A stretch of DNA of 64,000 nt from Pseudomonas fluorescens (GTDB taxonomy: Bacteria; Pseudomonadota; Gammaproteobacteria; Pseudomonadales; Pseudomonadaceae). Location: NCBI RefSeq assembly GCF_902497625.1, contig NZ_CABVGX010000010.1, positions 1 to 64,000 of the forward strand, written 5' to 3'. Made by a program: the position numbers and the translations under genes. Each line of letters begins with the position of its first letter. Positions within the stretch are counted from its first letter, which is position 1. The notes under the pieces are model-generated. The model searched no databases. It was not told the DNA's origin and was given only the letters and a program-made list of their open reading frames with translations. Positions 1-9,344 of the stretch are shown piece after piece.

Positions 1-22
1 TCAAATCCGGCTCCCGCAACCA
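1..22 (+). tRNA. 3' end of a tRNA, probably initiator tRNA-Met (partial)
   Basis: The window opens inside a tRNA. The first bases read as T-loop TTCAAAT lacking its first T, then the 3' T-stem CCGGC, the acceptor strand TCCCGCA, discriminator A and an encoded CCA. An acceptor 3' strand ending CGCA followed by ACCA is characteristic of initiator tRNA-fMet, where position 72 is A opposite C1. The anticodon lies outside the window, so the identity is inferred. A hairpin terminator follows 11 bases later. Confidence 0.65.
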
Positions 23-33
23 AACATCAAGAA

Positions 34-62
34 AGGCTACTCGAAAGAGTGGCCTTTTTTGT
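34..62 (+). terminator. Rho-independent terminator of the tRNA
   Basis: A 9-bp stem (AGGCTACTC with GAGTGGCCT, one G-T pair) closes a GAAA tetraloop and runs into a T tract. It directly follows the tRNA 3' end. The stretch from 62 to 295 shows no convincing gene. Confidence 0.85.
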
Positions 63-295
63 GTCCGCTAAAAAACCTCTTCGCAACAATGACATGCCTC
101 GCTTTGACACATGGTCTCGGCCAGCAATTTTCGAGACAGAACCACGCTCAGACCTGAACTCTGGACCGCTCGAGACTGCATCGCCATCGCCGATAAACAG
201 CATGCGGCGTAATATTTGGAATTATTTTTTCTTGCAGGGATTGGTAACTCGGCTGGATACCCCCATCCTGTCGCGCACAATCCAAGAGGTGATTG

Positions 296-2938
296 ATGCG
301 CGCCAACTCGTCTGATTCACAAGACTCCGTCACCGCGACACAACCGATCAAAGCCGAGCGTTTGCGCTTGCTCGATCGTGTGAGCAAATACCGTCAGCCC
401 ATCGGCCTGACGGTGACGCTTCTATTGTTCGCCATCGCGCTTATTGCCTGTCGTCATCTGCTCAGCGAACTCGACCTGTACGCGCTGCACGACTCGATTC
501 TCAATGTGCCAAAGCCGGCATTGCTCGGTGCGGTGGCGGCGACCATTGTCGGCTTCATCATCCTGCTCGGATACGAATGGTCCGCCAGCCGCTATGCCCG
601 CGTGAGCCTAGCACCGCGTACTCTCGCACTGGGCGGCTTCACGGCCTACGCGATCGGCAATGCCATCGGTCTCTCGATGCTGTCGGGCGGCTCGGTTCGT
701 TACCGGCTATATGCGCGTCACGGCCTGGGAGCGTCGGAAGTCGCTCACATGACCCTGTTTGCCAGCCTCTCGCTCGGTTGCGCCCTGCCCCCGCTGGCGG
801 CGCTCGCAACATTGAGCAACCTGCCCGCGGCTTCCGCTGCGCTGGGTTTTTCGGAAACATTGCTGGGGACAGTCGCTGCCGCTGTATTGGTGTTGTTCGC
901 CGCGTTGGCCATCGGCATCTACCGTCGCCGCCTGCCGGAGCAGCCTTACCCGGACAACCTGCTGGTCAAGGCCGGGCGCCGCACCTTGCGTCTTCCGGGT
1001 CGCCGCCTGACTTTTCTGCAACTGATCATTACCGCCCTCGACGTTGCCGCCGCAGCCACCGTGCTTTATCTGTTGCTGCCAGAAGCGCCACCGTTCGGTG
1101 CGTTCCTGCTCGTGTATCTGCTGGCCCTGGCCGCGGGCGTACTCAGCCATGTGCCCGGCGGAGTGGGCGTCTTCGAAGCCATTCTGCTGGCCGCTTTCGC
1201 CGATAAACTGGGCGCCGCTCCGCTGGCTGCTGCGCTTCTGCTCTATCGGCTGATTTATGTCGTGCTGCCATTGCTGGTCGCTTGCTTGCTGCTGCTGATC
1301 AACGAAGGCCAGCGCCTGTTTCAGACACGTCAAAGCCTGCGTGCGGCGTCGGGTATGGCGGCGCCGATTCTTGCGTTGCTGGTATTTCTGTCCGGCGTGG
1401 TGCTGCTGTTTTCCGGCGTGACCCCGGAGATTGACACCCGCCTGGAACACATCGGTTTTCTGATCCCGCATCGCCTGGTCGACGCTTCGCACTTCGGCGC
1501 CAGCCTGGTCGGTGTGCTGTGCTTGTTGCTGGCTCAGGGCTTGCGTCGGCGTTTGTCAGCCGCGTGGATGCTGACCACCATTTTACTGCTGGTCGGCGCC
1601 CTGCTCTCGCTGCTCAAAGGGTTCGACTGGGAAGAAGCCTGCCTGATGACGCTGACCGCGAGTTTGCTCGGGGTTTTTCGGCGTTCGTTCTATCGCCCCA
1701 GCCGCCTGACTGAACTGCCTTTTTCGCCGCTGTATCTGGTGTCGAGCCTGTGCGTACTGGGGGCATCGATCTGGCTGTTGCTGTTCGCTTATCAAGATGT
1801 TCCTTATAGCCATCAGCTGTGGTGGCAGTTCACCCTGGACGCCGATGCGCCGCGCGGTTTGCGCTCGCTACTGGGCGCGGCCGTGCTGTTGCTGGTGGTC
1901 TCGCTGACCTGGCTGCTGCGCACTGCACGCCCGGTCATCCACCTGCCGACACCGGATGAACTGGATCGCGCGGCAAAAATCCTCATGGCTTCTGCGCAAC
2001 CGGACGGCGGCCTGGCCCTGACCGGCGACAAGGCGTTGCTGTTTCATCCCAATGACGAAGCCTTTCTGATGTACGCGCGGCGGGGCCGTAGCCTGGTGGC
2101 CCTGTACGACCCGATCGGTCCCGGCCTGCAACGCGCGGAAATGATCTGGCAGTTCCGTGACCTCTGCGATCTGCATCACGCCCGCCCCGTGTTCTATCAA
2201 GTGCGCGCCGAGAACCTGCCTTACTACATGGACATCGGTCTCACGGCGATCAAGCTCGGCGAAGAGGCACGGGTCGATTTGCTGCGTTTTGATCTCGAAG
2301 CCAAAGGCAAAGAGATGAAAGACCTGCGATACACCTGGAATCGTGGCACTCGCGATGGCCTGTCGCTGGAGATCCATGAACCCGGGCAGGCGCCGATGGA
2401 TGAGCTCAAGGTGATTTCCGATGCCTGGCTGACGGGCAAGAATGTGCGCGAGAAAGGCTTCTCGCTCGGCCGTTTCAGCGACGACTACCTTAAACACTTC
2501 CGCATCGCGGTGATTCGTTTCGAAGGGCGACCGGTGGCGTTCGCCAACCTGCTCGAGACTTACAGTCACGATCTGGCCAGCCTTGACCTGATGCGCGCGC
2601 ACCCGCAAGCCCCCAAGCTGACCATGGAATTCATGATGGTCGGCCTTCTTCAACATTATAAGAGTCATGGCTACGCGCGCTTCAGCCTGGGCATGGTGCC
2701 GCTGTCGGGCTTGCAGCCCCGGCGTGGCGCACCGTTGACTCAGCGCCTGGGTTCGATGGTGTTCCGCCGTGGTGAGCAGCTGTACAACTTCCAAGGCTTG
2801 CGCCGCTTCAAAGACAAGTTCCAGCCAGACTGGGAACCCCGTTATATGGCCGTGCCCGCCGGACTCGATCCGCTGGTTGCGCTGGCCGACACCGCCGCCC
2901 TGATTGCCGGCGGCCTGACTGGACTGGTGAAACGCTGA
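296..2938 (+). CDS. mprF: Bifunctional aminoacyl-phosphatidylglycerol synthase/flippase MprF
   Basis: This membrane enzyme transfers an amino acid from aminoacyl-tRNA to phosphatidylglycerol and flips the product to the outer leaflet. That lowers negative surface charge and raises resistance to cationic peptides and acid. The 880-residue product has many hydrophobic segments over roughly residues 30-540 (the flippase-type domain). A soluble C-terminal half from about 550 to 860 matches the DUF2156 GNAT-like synthase domain, with its typical RRFKDKF stretch near the C-terminus. The start is ATG 296, six bases after an AGAGG ribosome site; the upstream TTG at 293 is less likely. The P. aeruginosa counterpart (PA0920) makes alanyl-PG, so alanine specificity is plausible here but inferred. 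The stop overlaps the virJ start, indicating one operon. Confidence 0.93.
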   Translation: MRANSSDSQDSVTATQPIKAERLRLLDRVSKYRQPIGLTVTLLLFAIALIACRHLLSELDLYALHDSILNVPKPALLGAVAATIVGFIILLGYEWSASRYARVSLAPRTLALGGFTAYAIGNAIGLSMLSGGSVRYRLYARHGLGASEVAHMTLFASLSLGCALPPLAALATLSNLPAASAALGFSETLLGTVAAAVLVLFAALAIGIYRRRLPEQPYPDNLLVKAGRRTLRLPGRRLTFLQLIITALDVAAAATVLYLLLPEAPPFGAFLLVYLLALAAGVLSHVPGGVGVFEAILLAAFADKLGAAPLAAALLLYRLIYVVLPLLVACLLLLINEGQRLFQTRQSLRAASGMAAPILALLVFLSGVVLLFSGVTPEIDTRLEHIGFLIPHRLVDASHFGASLVGVLCLLLAQGLRRRLSAAWMLTTILLLVGALLSLLKGFDWEEACLMTLTASLLGVFRRSFYRPSRLTELPFSPLYLVSSLCVLGASIWLLLFAYQDVPYSHQLWWQFTLDADAPRGLRSLLGAAVLLLVVSLTWLLRTARPVIHLPTPDELDRAAKILMASAQPDGGLALTGDKALLFHPNDEAFLMYARRGRSLVALYDPIGPGLQRAEMIWQFRDLCDLHHARPVFYQVRAENLPYYMDIGLTAIKLGEEARVDLLRFDLEAKGKEMKDLRYTWNRGTRDGLSLEIHEPGQAPMDELKVISDAWLTGKNVREKGFSLGRFSDDYLKHFRIAVIRFEGRPVAFANLLETYSHDLASLDLMRAHPQAPKLTMEFMMVGLLQHYKSHGYARFSLGMVPLSGLQPRRGAPLTQRLGSMVFRRGEQLYNFQGLRRFKDKFQPDWEPRYMAVPAGLDPLVALADTAALIAGGLTGLVKR

Positions 2939-4227
2939 TGATTCGACGCTCCTTGCGCTATGTATTGGCCACGCTACTAGTGCTGGCCGTGATTGTCGGT
3001 GGCGCTTATTGGTATATGAACCGCCCTGCGCCCGAACCGACACTCGAAACGCTGACGGCGGCCGACGGCCCTGCCATGACCCGCGTCATTCCAGGTAACG
3101 CACCGCGCGCGCAAGTGCTGGTGGCAGTGAATGCCGAGCAGAAACTTAGCGATAAACAGTTGATGACGTTGAGCCGCTCAGGCTCGGCGCAGATCGTCCA
3201 GGTGATCCTGCCGACGGATTGCCTGCTGCAAACTCGCGCCCTGCAAACCGGATTGAGAGCGCTGAACGGCCCGGCGACGCTGGTCAGCGGTATTGGTCCG
3301 GGCGCCGTGCTGGCCTGGCGCTGGTTGTCGGAGCAAAAGGACAACAAGGCTCAGGCTGTCTCGGTCGACCTGGCCCTGGAAAAACCCGGCTGCACCCACT
3401 TGCTGCCAAAAAGCGCAACCCACGGCCATTGGCTGGTTGCCTGGAATGACAACCCGGACGACACCAGCGCCGGTTTCGTACGCGATCAACCAAACGCCGA
3501 GACCAGCATCAGCGACTACGACATCAATCTGCCGCAGGTGCTGAACAACGAACTGCGCAAAATTCTCGTCGGTGGTGACAAGGCCGCTGGCGGCTTGCAG
3601 ATCCCGGTCGTGGAAGTGCCGGCGGGTCAGGCCAAGGACACCGTCACCCTGTTCCTCTCCGGCGACGGTGGCTGGCGGGATCTAGATAAAGACGTCGCTG
3701 GAGAAATGGCCAAGATCGGCTATCCGGTGGTCGGCATCGACACCCTGCGCTACTACTGGCAGCACAAAAGTCCCGAGCAAAGTGCGCTCGACCTGACCGA
3801 GTTGATGCAGCACTACCGGCAGAAATGGGGCACCAAACGCTTCATCCTCACCGGCTACTCCTTCGGAGCCGATGTCCTGCCGGCAATCTACAACCGTCTG
3901 GAACCGTCCGAACAGCAACGCATCGACGCCATCATCCTGCTCGCCTTCGCCCGCACCGGCAGCTTCGAAATCGAAGTCGAGGGCTGGCTGGGCAACGCCG
4001 GCAAAGAAGCCGCCACCGGCCCGGAAATGGCCAGATTGCCCGCCGCTAAGGTCGCGTGCATCTACGGTGAAGAAGAAGCCGATGAAAGCGGCTGCACCGA
4101 CAAGACGGCTGTTGGTGAAGCGATCAAGCTGCCGGGCGGTCATCACTTCGACGAGAACTACCCGGCGCTGGCCAAGCGGCTGGTGGACGTGATCGAGAAG
4201 CGGCAGGGCAAAGTCGCTCAAGAGTAA
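2938..4227 (+). CDS. virJ: AcvB/VirJ-family periplasmic aminoacyl-phosphatidylglycerol hydrolase
   Basis: The 429-residue protein begins with a membrane-spanning export segment (about residues 5-27) and is expected in the periplasm. The C-terminal half is an alpha/beta hydrolase of the VirJ type. It contains the family motif FLSGDGGW, a nucleophile elbow GYSFG with Ser near residue 308, and a GGHHF His motif near the end. The homologues PA0919 of P. aeruginosa and AcvB of Agrobacterium hydrolyse aminoacylated phosphatidylglycerol. Its ATG overlaps the mprF stop (TGATG), so the synthase and the eraser of the same lipid are translationally coupled. The VirJ name comes from Agrobacterium T-DNA transfer; no type IV secretion genes are nearby. 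Confidence 0.88.
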   Translation: MIRRSLRYVLATLLVLAVIVGGAYWYMNRPAPEPTLETLTAADGPAMTRVIPGNAPRAQVLVAVNAEQKLSDKQLMTLSRSGSAQIVQVILPTDCLLQTRALQTGLRALNGPATLVSGIGPGAVLAWRWLSEQKDNKAQAVSVDLALEKPGCTHLLPKSATHGHWLVAWNDNPDDTSAGFVRDQPNAETSISDYDINLPQVLNNELRKILVGGDKAAGGLQIPVVEVPAGQAKDTVTLFLSGDGGWRDLDKDVAGEMAKIGYPVVGIDTLRYYWQHKSPEQSALDLTELMQHYRQKWGTKRFILTGYSFGADVLPAIYNRLEPSEQQRIDAIILLAFARTGSFEIEVEGWLGNAGKEAATGPEMARLPAAKVACIYGEEEADESGCTDKTAVGEAIKLPGGHHFDENYPALAKRLVDVIEKRQGKVAQE

Positions 4228-4242
4228 TCTGAGCCGCAAACA

Positions 4243-4280
4243 AAAAGCCCCCGCTACCGTGAAGGCAACGAGGGCTTTTG
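4243..4280. terminator. Bidirectional hairpin terminator between virJ and the toxin gene
   Basis: A stem AAAAGCCC(T/C)CG-like arm pairs with CGAGGGCTTTT, and A and T tracts on both flanks let it serve the convergent genes. The loop reads CTACCGTGAAGGCAA and recurs in the hairpins at 4996 and 12424. Confidence 0.8.
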
Positions 4281-4281
4281 C

Positions 4282-4569
4282 TTACAATCGACGCTCTGCG
4301 GCGTCATAAACCTCTGCGTCACGTCGAGCACCGACCGCAACAATCAATACCTGGATCGCCTTCCCGTTAACTCGATAAACAATCCGCGTGTCGCCAGTTC
4401 GAATTCGTCTACAACCTGCGAGGCTCGCTCTCAGTGGTTTACCGCTCTTGTCTGGCTCACCGTTGATAATCCGCTCTTCGATCACATCCAGAATGCGATT
4501 TGCCGCAACAGCTCCCAGTAGGTCCAGATCCTTTTGGACATCCGGGTGATAGATAACGCCCCACACCAT
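4282..4569 (-). CDS. RelE/ParE-superfamily toxin
   Basis: This 95-residue basic protein has the RelE/ParE layout. An N-terminal strand (VIYHPDVQKDL) is followed by two helices, then LRASLAGCRRIRTGDTRIVYRV with the Arg/Tyr pattern of the family's beta sheet, and a closing strand VLIVAVGARRDAEVY. RelE-type members cleave mRNA on the ribosome and ParE-type members poison gyrase; the sequence alone does not decide which. It lies 11 bp downstream of its antitoxin gene, behind AAAGGAG seven bases before the ATG. The stop touches the terminator hairpin. Confidence 0.9.
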   Translation of the reverse strand: MVWGVIYHPDVQKDLDLLGAVAANRILDVIEERIINGEPDKSGKPLRASLAGCRRIRTGDTRIVYRVNGKAIQVLIVAVGARRDAEVYDAAERRL

Positions 4570-4580
4570 CCCCAGCTCCT

Positions 4581-4871
4581 TTAGTCTTTTCTGGCGTACC
4601 GTGCCCGCATATCGTCATGGCTGACTGCCTGAGCCTCATCAAAACCGGTCAAGCGTTCCCGAGCGGCGACTTCAATCCGAAGGTCATCCAGCTCGTCGAG
4701 CATTTCCTGATAGGCATCGACATTGATGATCACCGCTGCTGGTTGATTGTCTTTGAAAATGACCAATCGCTCAGTGGCGCGACTGGAAATCTCCTTAAGC
4801 CTCGCGCTGAAGCCCCTGACCATCGCTGTTACAGATATCGCTTGGTCAGCACGCTCTAGTAATGCCGTCAT
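4581..4871 (-). CDS. Phd/YefM-family antitoxin
   Basis: This 96-residue acidic protein is the first gene of a toxin-antitoxin operon. The N-terminal part (SVTAMVRGFSARLKEIS, then RLVIFKDNQPAAVIINVDAYQEM) is the Phd/YefM DNA-binding fold. The C-terminal part, rich in Glu and Asp, should wrap the toxin. Start ATG 4871 is preferred over the GTG two codons upstream because AGAGAGG sits five bases before it. Such antitoxins usually autorepress the operon. The module has no link to virJ or kup and looks like a recent insertion. Confidence 0.9.
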   Translation of the reverse strand: MTALLERADQAISVTAMVRGFSARLKEISSRATERLVIFKDNQPAAVIINVDAYQEMLDELDDLRIEVAARERLTGFDEAQAVSHDDMRARYARKD

Positions 4872-4995
4872 ACTCACCTCTCTACACCAACATGCAAATT
4901 GAACACACAGTTCTACGCAAAGTATTGCGTTGAATTAGACATCTATCAACCGCCAATCGAGCAAGAGCGACCAACTGTCCTCGCCCGCGTACAAG

Positions 4996-5033
4996 AAAGC
5001 CCCCGCCACCTTCACGGCAACGGGGGCTTTTTG
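4996..5033. terminator. Bidirectional terminator downstream of kup
   Basis: An arm AAAGCCCCCG pairs with CGGGGGCTTTT and is followed by T tracts in both directions. Read on the minus strand it terminates kup. The loop on that strand contains CCGTGAAGG, matching the hairpin at 4243 on the other side of the toxin-antitoxin pair. Confidence 0.8.
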
Positions 5034-5044
5034 ATGCCGCAGCC

Positions 5045-6946
5045 TTACATCTCCACCTGCGTCCCCAACTCAATCACCCGATTCAGCGGCAGATTGAAGA
5101 AACGCAAATTGCCATTGGCGTTCTTCAACATGAACGCGAACAACGCCTCGCGCCAGCGGGCCATGCCTTCCAGTTTGGAGGCAATGACCGTCTCGCGGCT
5201 GAGGAAGTAGGTGGTACGCATCGGGCTGAAATCGAGGTCGCTCAGGTGACACAATGTCAGCGCTTGCGGCACATCCGGCTCGTCGACGAAGCCGAAGTGC
5301 AGGATCACCCGGAAGAAGCCTTCACCGTGGGACTCGACCTCGAAGCGACGGGTCGGAGGTACGCGCGGGATGTCTTCGTATACCACCGTCAGCAGCACCA
5401 CTTGTTCGTGCAACACCTGGTTATGCAACAGGTTGTGCAGCAACGCGTGGGGCACAGCGTCCGGGCGCGCGGTGAGGAACACGGCGGTACCCTGAACCCG
5501 ATGCGGCGGTTGCACGGCAATACTGCTGATGAAAATCGGCAGCGGCAGCCCGCCCTCGTCCATGCGCTCGACCAGCAGCTGCTTGCCGCGCTTCCAGGTG
5601 GTCATCAGGACGAACAGTGCGATACCGGCGATCACCGGGAACGCGCCGCCCTGAATGATTTTCGGCACATTGGCGGCGAAGTACAGACCGTCCACCAGCA
5701 GGAAACCGAGCAACAGCGGAACCGCCAGAATAGGCGGCCACTTCCACAGCAGCAGGATCACCGCCGACACCAGGATGGTGGTCATCAGCATGGTGCCGGT
5801 CACGGCCACGCCGTAAGCCGAAGCCAGCGCGCCGGAAGACTCGAAACCCAGCACCAGCAGGATCACGCCGACCATCAGCGACCAGTTAACCGCGCCAATG
5901 TAGATCTGACCCTGTTCGGCGCTGGAGGTGTGCTGGATGTGCATGCGCGGAATATAGCCGAGCTGGATCGCCTGACGGGTCAGGGAAAACGCACCGGAGA
6001 TCACCGCTTGCGAGGCAATCACCGTGGCCATGGTCGACAAACCAACCAGCGGAATCAGCGCCCAGCTTGGCGCCAGCAGATAGAACGGGTTGCGTGCTGC
6101 TTCCGGGTCGCCGAGCAGCAGTGCGCCCTGCCCGAAGTAATTCAGCATCAGCGCCGGCAACACGAGGATGAACCAAGCGCGGGCAATCGGCTTGCGGCCG
6201 AAGTGGCCCATGTCGGCGTACAGTGCCTCGGCGCCGGTCAAGGCCAGCACCACGGCGCCAAGGATCGCTACGCCCATGCCCGGATGCACGACAAAAAAGC
6301 GCACGGCCCAGGCCGGGTTCATCGCTTGCAACACTTCGGGGTGTTGCAGGATGCCGTAGACGCCCAACGCGCCCAGCACCAAAAACCAGGTGACCATGAT
6401 CGGGCCGAACAAAATGCCGATTCGCGCAGTGCCGTGACGTTGAATCAAAAAGAGCGCGACCAGCACGATCAAAGACAATGGCACCACCCAATGGTCGATG
6501 CCATCGAACGCAAGGCCCAGGCCCTCTACCGCCGACAGTACGGAAATCGCCGGGGTGATCATGCTGTCACCGTAAAAAAGCGCCGCGCCGATCAGACCGC
6601 AAACCACCAGCAGGCTACGCAACTTCGCATGCCCTGCCGCCGCGCGCCGAGCCAGCGCGGTCAAGGCCATGATGCCGCCCTCGCCCTGGTTGTCGGCCCG
6701 CAGCACGAACATCATGTATTTGATCGAGACCACCCAAATCAGCGACCAGAAGATCAGTGCCAGAATCCCCAGCACGCCGTCATGATTGACGGGCACGCCG
6801 TAACCTCCTGAGAACACTTCCTTGAGGGTGTACAGAGGGCTTGTGCCGATGTCGCCATAAACTACCCCGACCGCTGCGACCAACATGCCGATCGGCTTCG
6901 CCGCCGAATGTTCCGCGCCCGCCGTCTGACTACTTGCCTGACCCAT
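5045..6946 (-). CDS. kup: Low-affinity potassium uptake protein Kup (TrkD)
   Basis: An inner-membrane K+/H+ symporter of the KUP/HAK family. The 633-residue product has the usual length, about twelve hydrophobic segments over residues 20-450, and a soluble C-terminal domain. The signature [13 protein letters not shown] lies near residue 30 and [10 protein letters not shown] near residue 90. The start is supported by AGGAG seven bases upstream. It stands alone, divergent from rimO across about 290 bp, with a terminator immediately downstream. KUP carriers serve K+ uptake mainly at acidic pH. Confidence 0.96.
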   Translation of the reverse strand: MGQASSQTAGAEHSAAKPIGMLVAAVGVVYGDIGTSPLYTLKEVFSGGYGVPVNHDGVLGILALIFWSLIWVVSIKYMMFVLRADNQGEGGIMALTALARRAAAGHAKLRSLLVVCGLIGAALFYGDSMITPAISVLSAVEGLGLAFDGIDHWVVPLSLIVLVALFLIQRHGTARIGILFGPIMVTWFLVLGALGVYGILQHPEVLQAMNPAWAVRFFVVHPGMGVAILGAVVLALTGAEALYADMGHFGRKPIARAWFILVLPALMLNYFGQGALLLGDPEAARNPFYLLAPSWALIPLVGLSTMATVIASQAVISGAFSLTRQAIQLGYIPRMHIQHTSSAEQGQIYIGAVNWSLMVGVILLVLGFESSGALASAYGVAVTGTMLMTTILVSAVILLLWKWPPILAVPLLLGFLLVDGLYFAANVPKIIQGGAFPVIAGIALFVLMTTWKRGKQLLVERMDEGGLPLPIFISSIAVQPPHRVQGTAVFLTARPDAVPHALLHNLLHNQVLHEQVVLLTVVYEDIPRVPPTRRFEVESHGEGFFRVILHFGFVDEPDVPQALTLCHLSDLDFSPMRTTYFLSRETVIASKLEGMARWREALFAFMLKNANGNLRFFNLPLNRVIELGTQVEM

Positions 6947-7117
6947 CCCACACTCCTGATACCCAGACCGGACTTCTTCGGAAAAAGCACTATGCTTAGC
7001 TGCGCAGCATGCGCTGTTTTACTAACTGTTACAGACGTTTTGTTGACTGCGAAAAATCGATAAAGCTCAAAACCGCGAAGCATAGCGCAGCACTCGTCGT
7101 ATTTCCCCGCATAAAGC

Positions 7118-7146
7118 TGGTCAAGTGCGCGTCCCATCGCTAGAAT
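7118..7146 (+). promoter_or_regulatory. Predicted sigma-70 promoter of rimO
   Basis: TGGTCA (7118-7123) and TAGAAT (7141-7146) are separated by 17 bp and lie about 90 bp before the rimO start. This is inferred from consensus matching only. The rest of the kup-rimO gap (6947-7234) must hold the kup promoter, which I could not place with confidence. Confidence 0.5.
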
Positions 7147-7234
7147 TGCGCACTTTTTGATCAGAGGCATACCAAGTGCCCGTCAGCCGCCTTGCCGCCC
7201 TCGGCATCAGGCGTCACAAATACCGAGGTTAGAC

Positions 7235-8572
7235 ATGTCCACAGCTCCTGCGCCGGCCAATCCAAAGGTTGGTTTCGTATCCCTGGGTTGCCCCAAAGCA
7301 CTGGTCGACTCCGAGCGCATCCTTACCCAGCTGCGCATGGAAGGCTATGACGTGGTGTCCACGTATCAGGACGCAGACGTCGTGGTGGTGAACACCTGCG
7401 GCTTCATCGATTCGGCCAAGGCTGAATCTTTGGAAGTGATCGGCGAAGCGATCAAGGAAAACGGCAAGGTCATCGTTACCGGCTGCATGGGCGTGGAAGA
7501 AGGCAACATTCGCAAGATTCACCCAAGCGTGCTGTCCGTGACCGGTCCGCAGCAGTACGAGCAAGTGGTCAATGCCGTGCATGACGCCGTGCCGCCGCGC
7601 CAGGATCACAACCCGCTGATCGATCTGGTGCCACCGCAAGGGATCAAGCTGACGCCGCGTCACTACGCGTACCTGAAGATTTCCGAAGGCTGCAACCACA
7701 GCTGCAGCTTCTGCATCATCCCCTCGATGCGCGGCAAACTGGTCAGCCGTCCGGTCGGCGACGTGCTCGACGAGGCCCAGCGCCTGGTCAAGGCCGGCGT
7801 CAAAGAGTTGCTGGTGATTTCGCAAGACACCAGCGCCTACGGCGTCGACGTGAAATACCGCACCGGTTTCTGGAACGGCGCGCCGGTGAAAACCCGCATG
7901 ACCGAACTCTGCGAAGCCCTGAGCAGCCTCGGCGTATGGGTGCGCTTGCACTATGTTTACCCGTATCCGCACGTCGACGAGCTGATTCCGCTGATGGCTG
8001 CCGGGAAAATCCTGCCGTACCTGGACATCCCGTTCCAGCACGCCAGCCCGAAAGTCCTCAAGTCAATGAAACGCCCGGCGTTTGAAGACAAGACCCTGGC
8101 GCGCATCAAGAACTGGCGCGAGATCTGCCCGGACCTGATCATCCGGTCGACCTTCATCGTCGGCTTCCCTGGCGAGACCGAAGAAGACTTCCAGTATTTG
8201 CTTAACTGGCTGACCGAGGCCCAACTCGACCGCGTCGGCTGCTTCCAGTACTCGCCGGTTGAAGGCGCGCCGGCCAACCTGCTGGACCTGGAGATCGTGC
8301 CGGACGACGTCAAGCAGGATCGCTGGGACCGCTTCATGGCGCATCAGCAAGCGATCAGCTCGGCACGTCTGCAAATGCGCGTTGGCCGTGAAATCGAAGT
8401 GCTGGTCGATGAAGTCGACGAGCAAGGCGCGGTCGGCCGCTGCTTCTTCGATGCCCCGGAAATCGACGGCAACGTGTTCATCGACAACGGCAGCAACCTG
8501 AAACCGGGCGATAAAGTCTGGTGCAAAGTGACCGATGCCGACGAATACGACCTGTGGGCTGAACAGATCTAA
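7235..8572 (+). CDS. rimO: Ribosomal protein uS12 methylthiotransferase RimO
   Basis: A radical-SAM enzyme that adds a methylthio group to the conserved aspartate of ribosomal protein S12. The 445-residue protein has three parts. An N-terminal UPF0004 domain carries cysteines in [16 protein letters not shown] and TGCMG. A radical-SAM core has CNHSCSFC near residue 155 binding the 4Fe-4S/SAM cluster. A C-terminal TRAM domain starts at about residue 375. ATG 7235 is chosen because GAGG lies six bases upstream and the family begins close to this point. The [10 protein letters not shown] signature separates RimO from the tRNA enzyme MiaB. A terminator follows. Confidence 0.96.
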   Translation: MSTAPAPANPKVGFVSLGCPKALVDSERILTQLRMEGYDVVSTYQDADVVVVNTCGFIDSAKAESLEVIGEAIKENGKVIVTGCMGVEEGNIRKIHPSVLSVTGPQQYEQVVNAVHDAVPPRQDHNPLIDLVPPQGIKLTPRHYAYLKISEGCNHSCSFCIIPSMRGKLVSRPVGDVLDEAQRLVKAGVKELLVISQDTSAYGVDVKYRTGFWNGAPVKTRMTELCEALSSLGVWVRLHYVYPYPHVDELIPLMAAGKILPYLDIPFQHASPKVLKSMKRPAFEDKTLARIKNWREICPDLIIRSTFIVGFPGETEEDFQYLLNWLTEAQLDRVGCFQYSPVEGAPANLLDLEIVPDDVKQDRWDRFMAHQQAISSARLQMRVGREIEVLVDEVDEQGAVGRCFFDAPEIDGNVFIDNGSNLKPGDKVWCKVTDADEYDLWAEQI

Positions 8573-8586
8573 AAGCAAAAAATACG

Positions 8587-8623
8587 AAAGCCCTGCTCTC
8601 CTGGCGAGATGCGGGGCTTTTTT
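8587..8623 (+). terminator. Rho-independent terminator of rimO
   Basis: AAAGCCCTGC pairs with GCGGGGCTTT around a short loop and ends in six T residues, 14 bp after the rimO stop codon. Confidence 0.85.
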
Positions 8624-8683
8624 AGGTCTATCGTTTGAGGGTGAAAAGGACGCATGACACCAACGACTCAAGGAGCCCCGGCC

Positions 8684-9157
8684 ATGGGCCAACATTCGGT
8701 CATTCACACGCCGAGACAGCGCGACTACGTGGAACTCACGCGGGTATGGGAAGCCTCGGTGCGCGCCACCCATGATTTTCTGCCCGACAGCTACATTGAA
8801 CTGCTGAAAAATCTGGTACTGACCCGCTACCTGGATGCGGTGATGCTGGTCTGCACCAAAGATTCGCGGCAACGCATCACCGGTTTTGCCGGGGTCGCGG
8901 TGGGCAAGATTGAAATGCTGTTCATCGATCCGGCCCATCGGGGTCAGGGTTTGGGCAAGCAGTTGCTGCGTTACGCCATGGAGCAGTTCAACGCCGATCA
9001 GCTGGACGTCAACGAGCAGAATACCCAGGCGCTGGCGTTTTACCTCAAGCAGGGTTTCGAGGTGGTCGGCCGCTCGGAGGTGGACGGGATGGATCAGCCT
9101 TATCCGTTGCTGCACATGCGGTTGCGCCAAAACCAGCAGCGTTCACAACATGCCTGA
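8684..9157 (+). CDS. YjaB-like GNAT-family N-acetyltransferase
   Basis: A 157-residue GNAT acetyltransferase. The acetyl-CoA pyrophosphate loop is RGQGLGKQLL at about residues 87-96. The protein resembles E. coli YjaB along its length: ATHDFL early, then DVNEQN, AFYLKQGF, GRSEVDG and YPLL near the end. The physiological substrate is unknown. ATG 8684 has AAGGAG eight bases upstream. An in-frame ATG at 8654, with AAAAGGA only three bases away, would add ten residues and cannot be excluded. The gene is monocistronic between the rimO terminator and a REP palindrome. Confidence 0.88.
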   Translation: MGQHSVIHTPRQRDYVELTRVWEASVRATHDFLPDSYIELLKNLVLTRYLDAVMLVCTKDSRQRITGFAGVAVGKIEMLFIDPAHRGQGLGKQLLRYAMEQFNADQLDVNEQNTQALAFYLKQGFEVVGRSEVDGMDQPYPLLHMRLRQNQQRSQHA

Positions 9158-9170
9158 CGCCATAGAACCC

Positions 9171-9260
9171 CTGTGGGAGCTGGCCTGCCAGCGATGCAGA
9201 CGCTACGGTTTGTCAGATACACCGAGGTGATGCAATCGCTGGCAGGCCAGCTCCCACAGG
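9171..9260. repeat. REP-type palindromic pair (GTGGGAGCTGGCCTGCCAGCGAT family)
   Basis: TGTGGGAGCTGGCCTGCCAG at the left end is repeated in inverted orientation at the right end, around about 40 bp of unique sequence. Each arm is itself partly palindromic (TGGCCTGCCA). This matches Pseudomonas REP/REPIN organisation and fills the gap between the acetyltransferase and the S4-domain gene. Confidence 0.88.
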
Positions 9261-9344
9261 AAATTCAGCCGTACTGAAATGGACCCGCGATTAACCGGCG
9301 CCAGGCAGGTACAATGCCTACCCCTTTTTTGTTACGGCCCTGTC

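Noticed and set aside
49..315. 88-codon plus-strand frame between the tRNA and mprF
   Set aside because: It starts inside the terminator hairpin, lacks a ribosome site, overlaps the mprF start and matches nothing I recognise.
2938..4227. Type IV secretion link suggested by the name VirJ
   Set aside because: No other vir or tra genes are present. Pairing with mprF points to phospholipid turnover instead.
5246..6811. 521-codon plus-strand frame opposite kup
   Set aside because: Gln/His/Arg-rich antisense of a membrane protein; the composition is that of a reverse reading of hydrophobic codons.
6862..7170. 102-codon minus-strand frame over the kup upstream region
   Set aside because: It runs into kup in another frame and covers the rimO promoter, with no supporting motif.
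9171..9260. Short CRISPR-like repeat
   Set aside because: Only two inverted, not direct, copies with no array. It is a REP pair.
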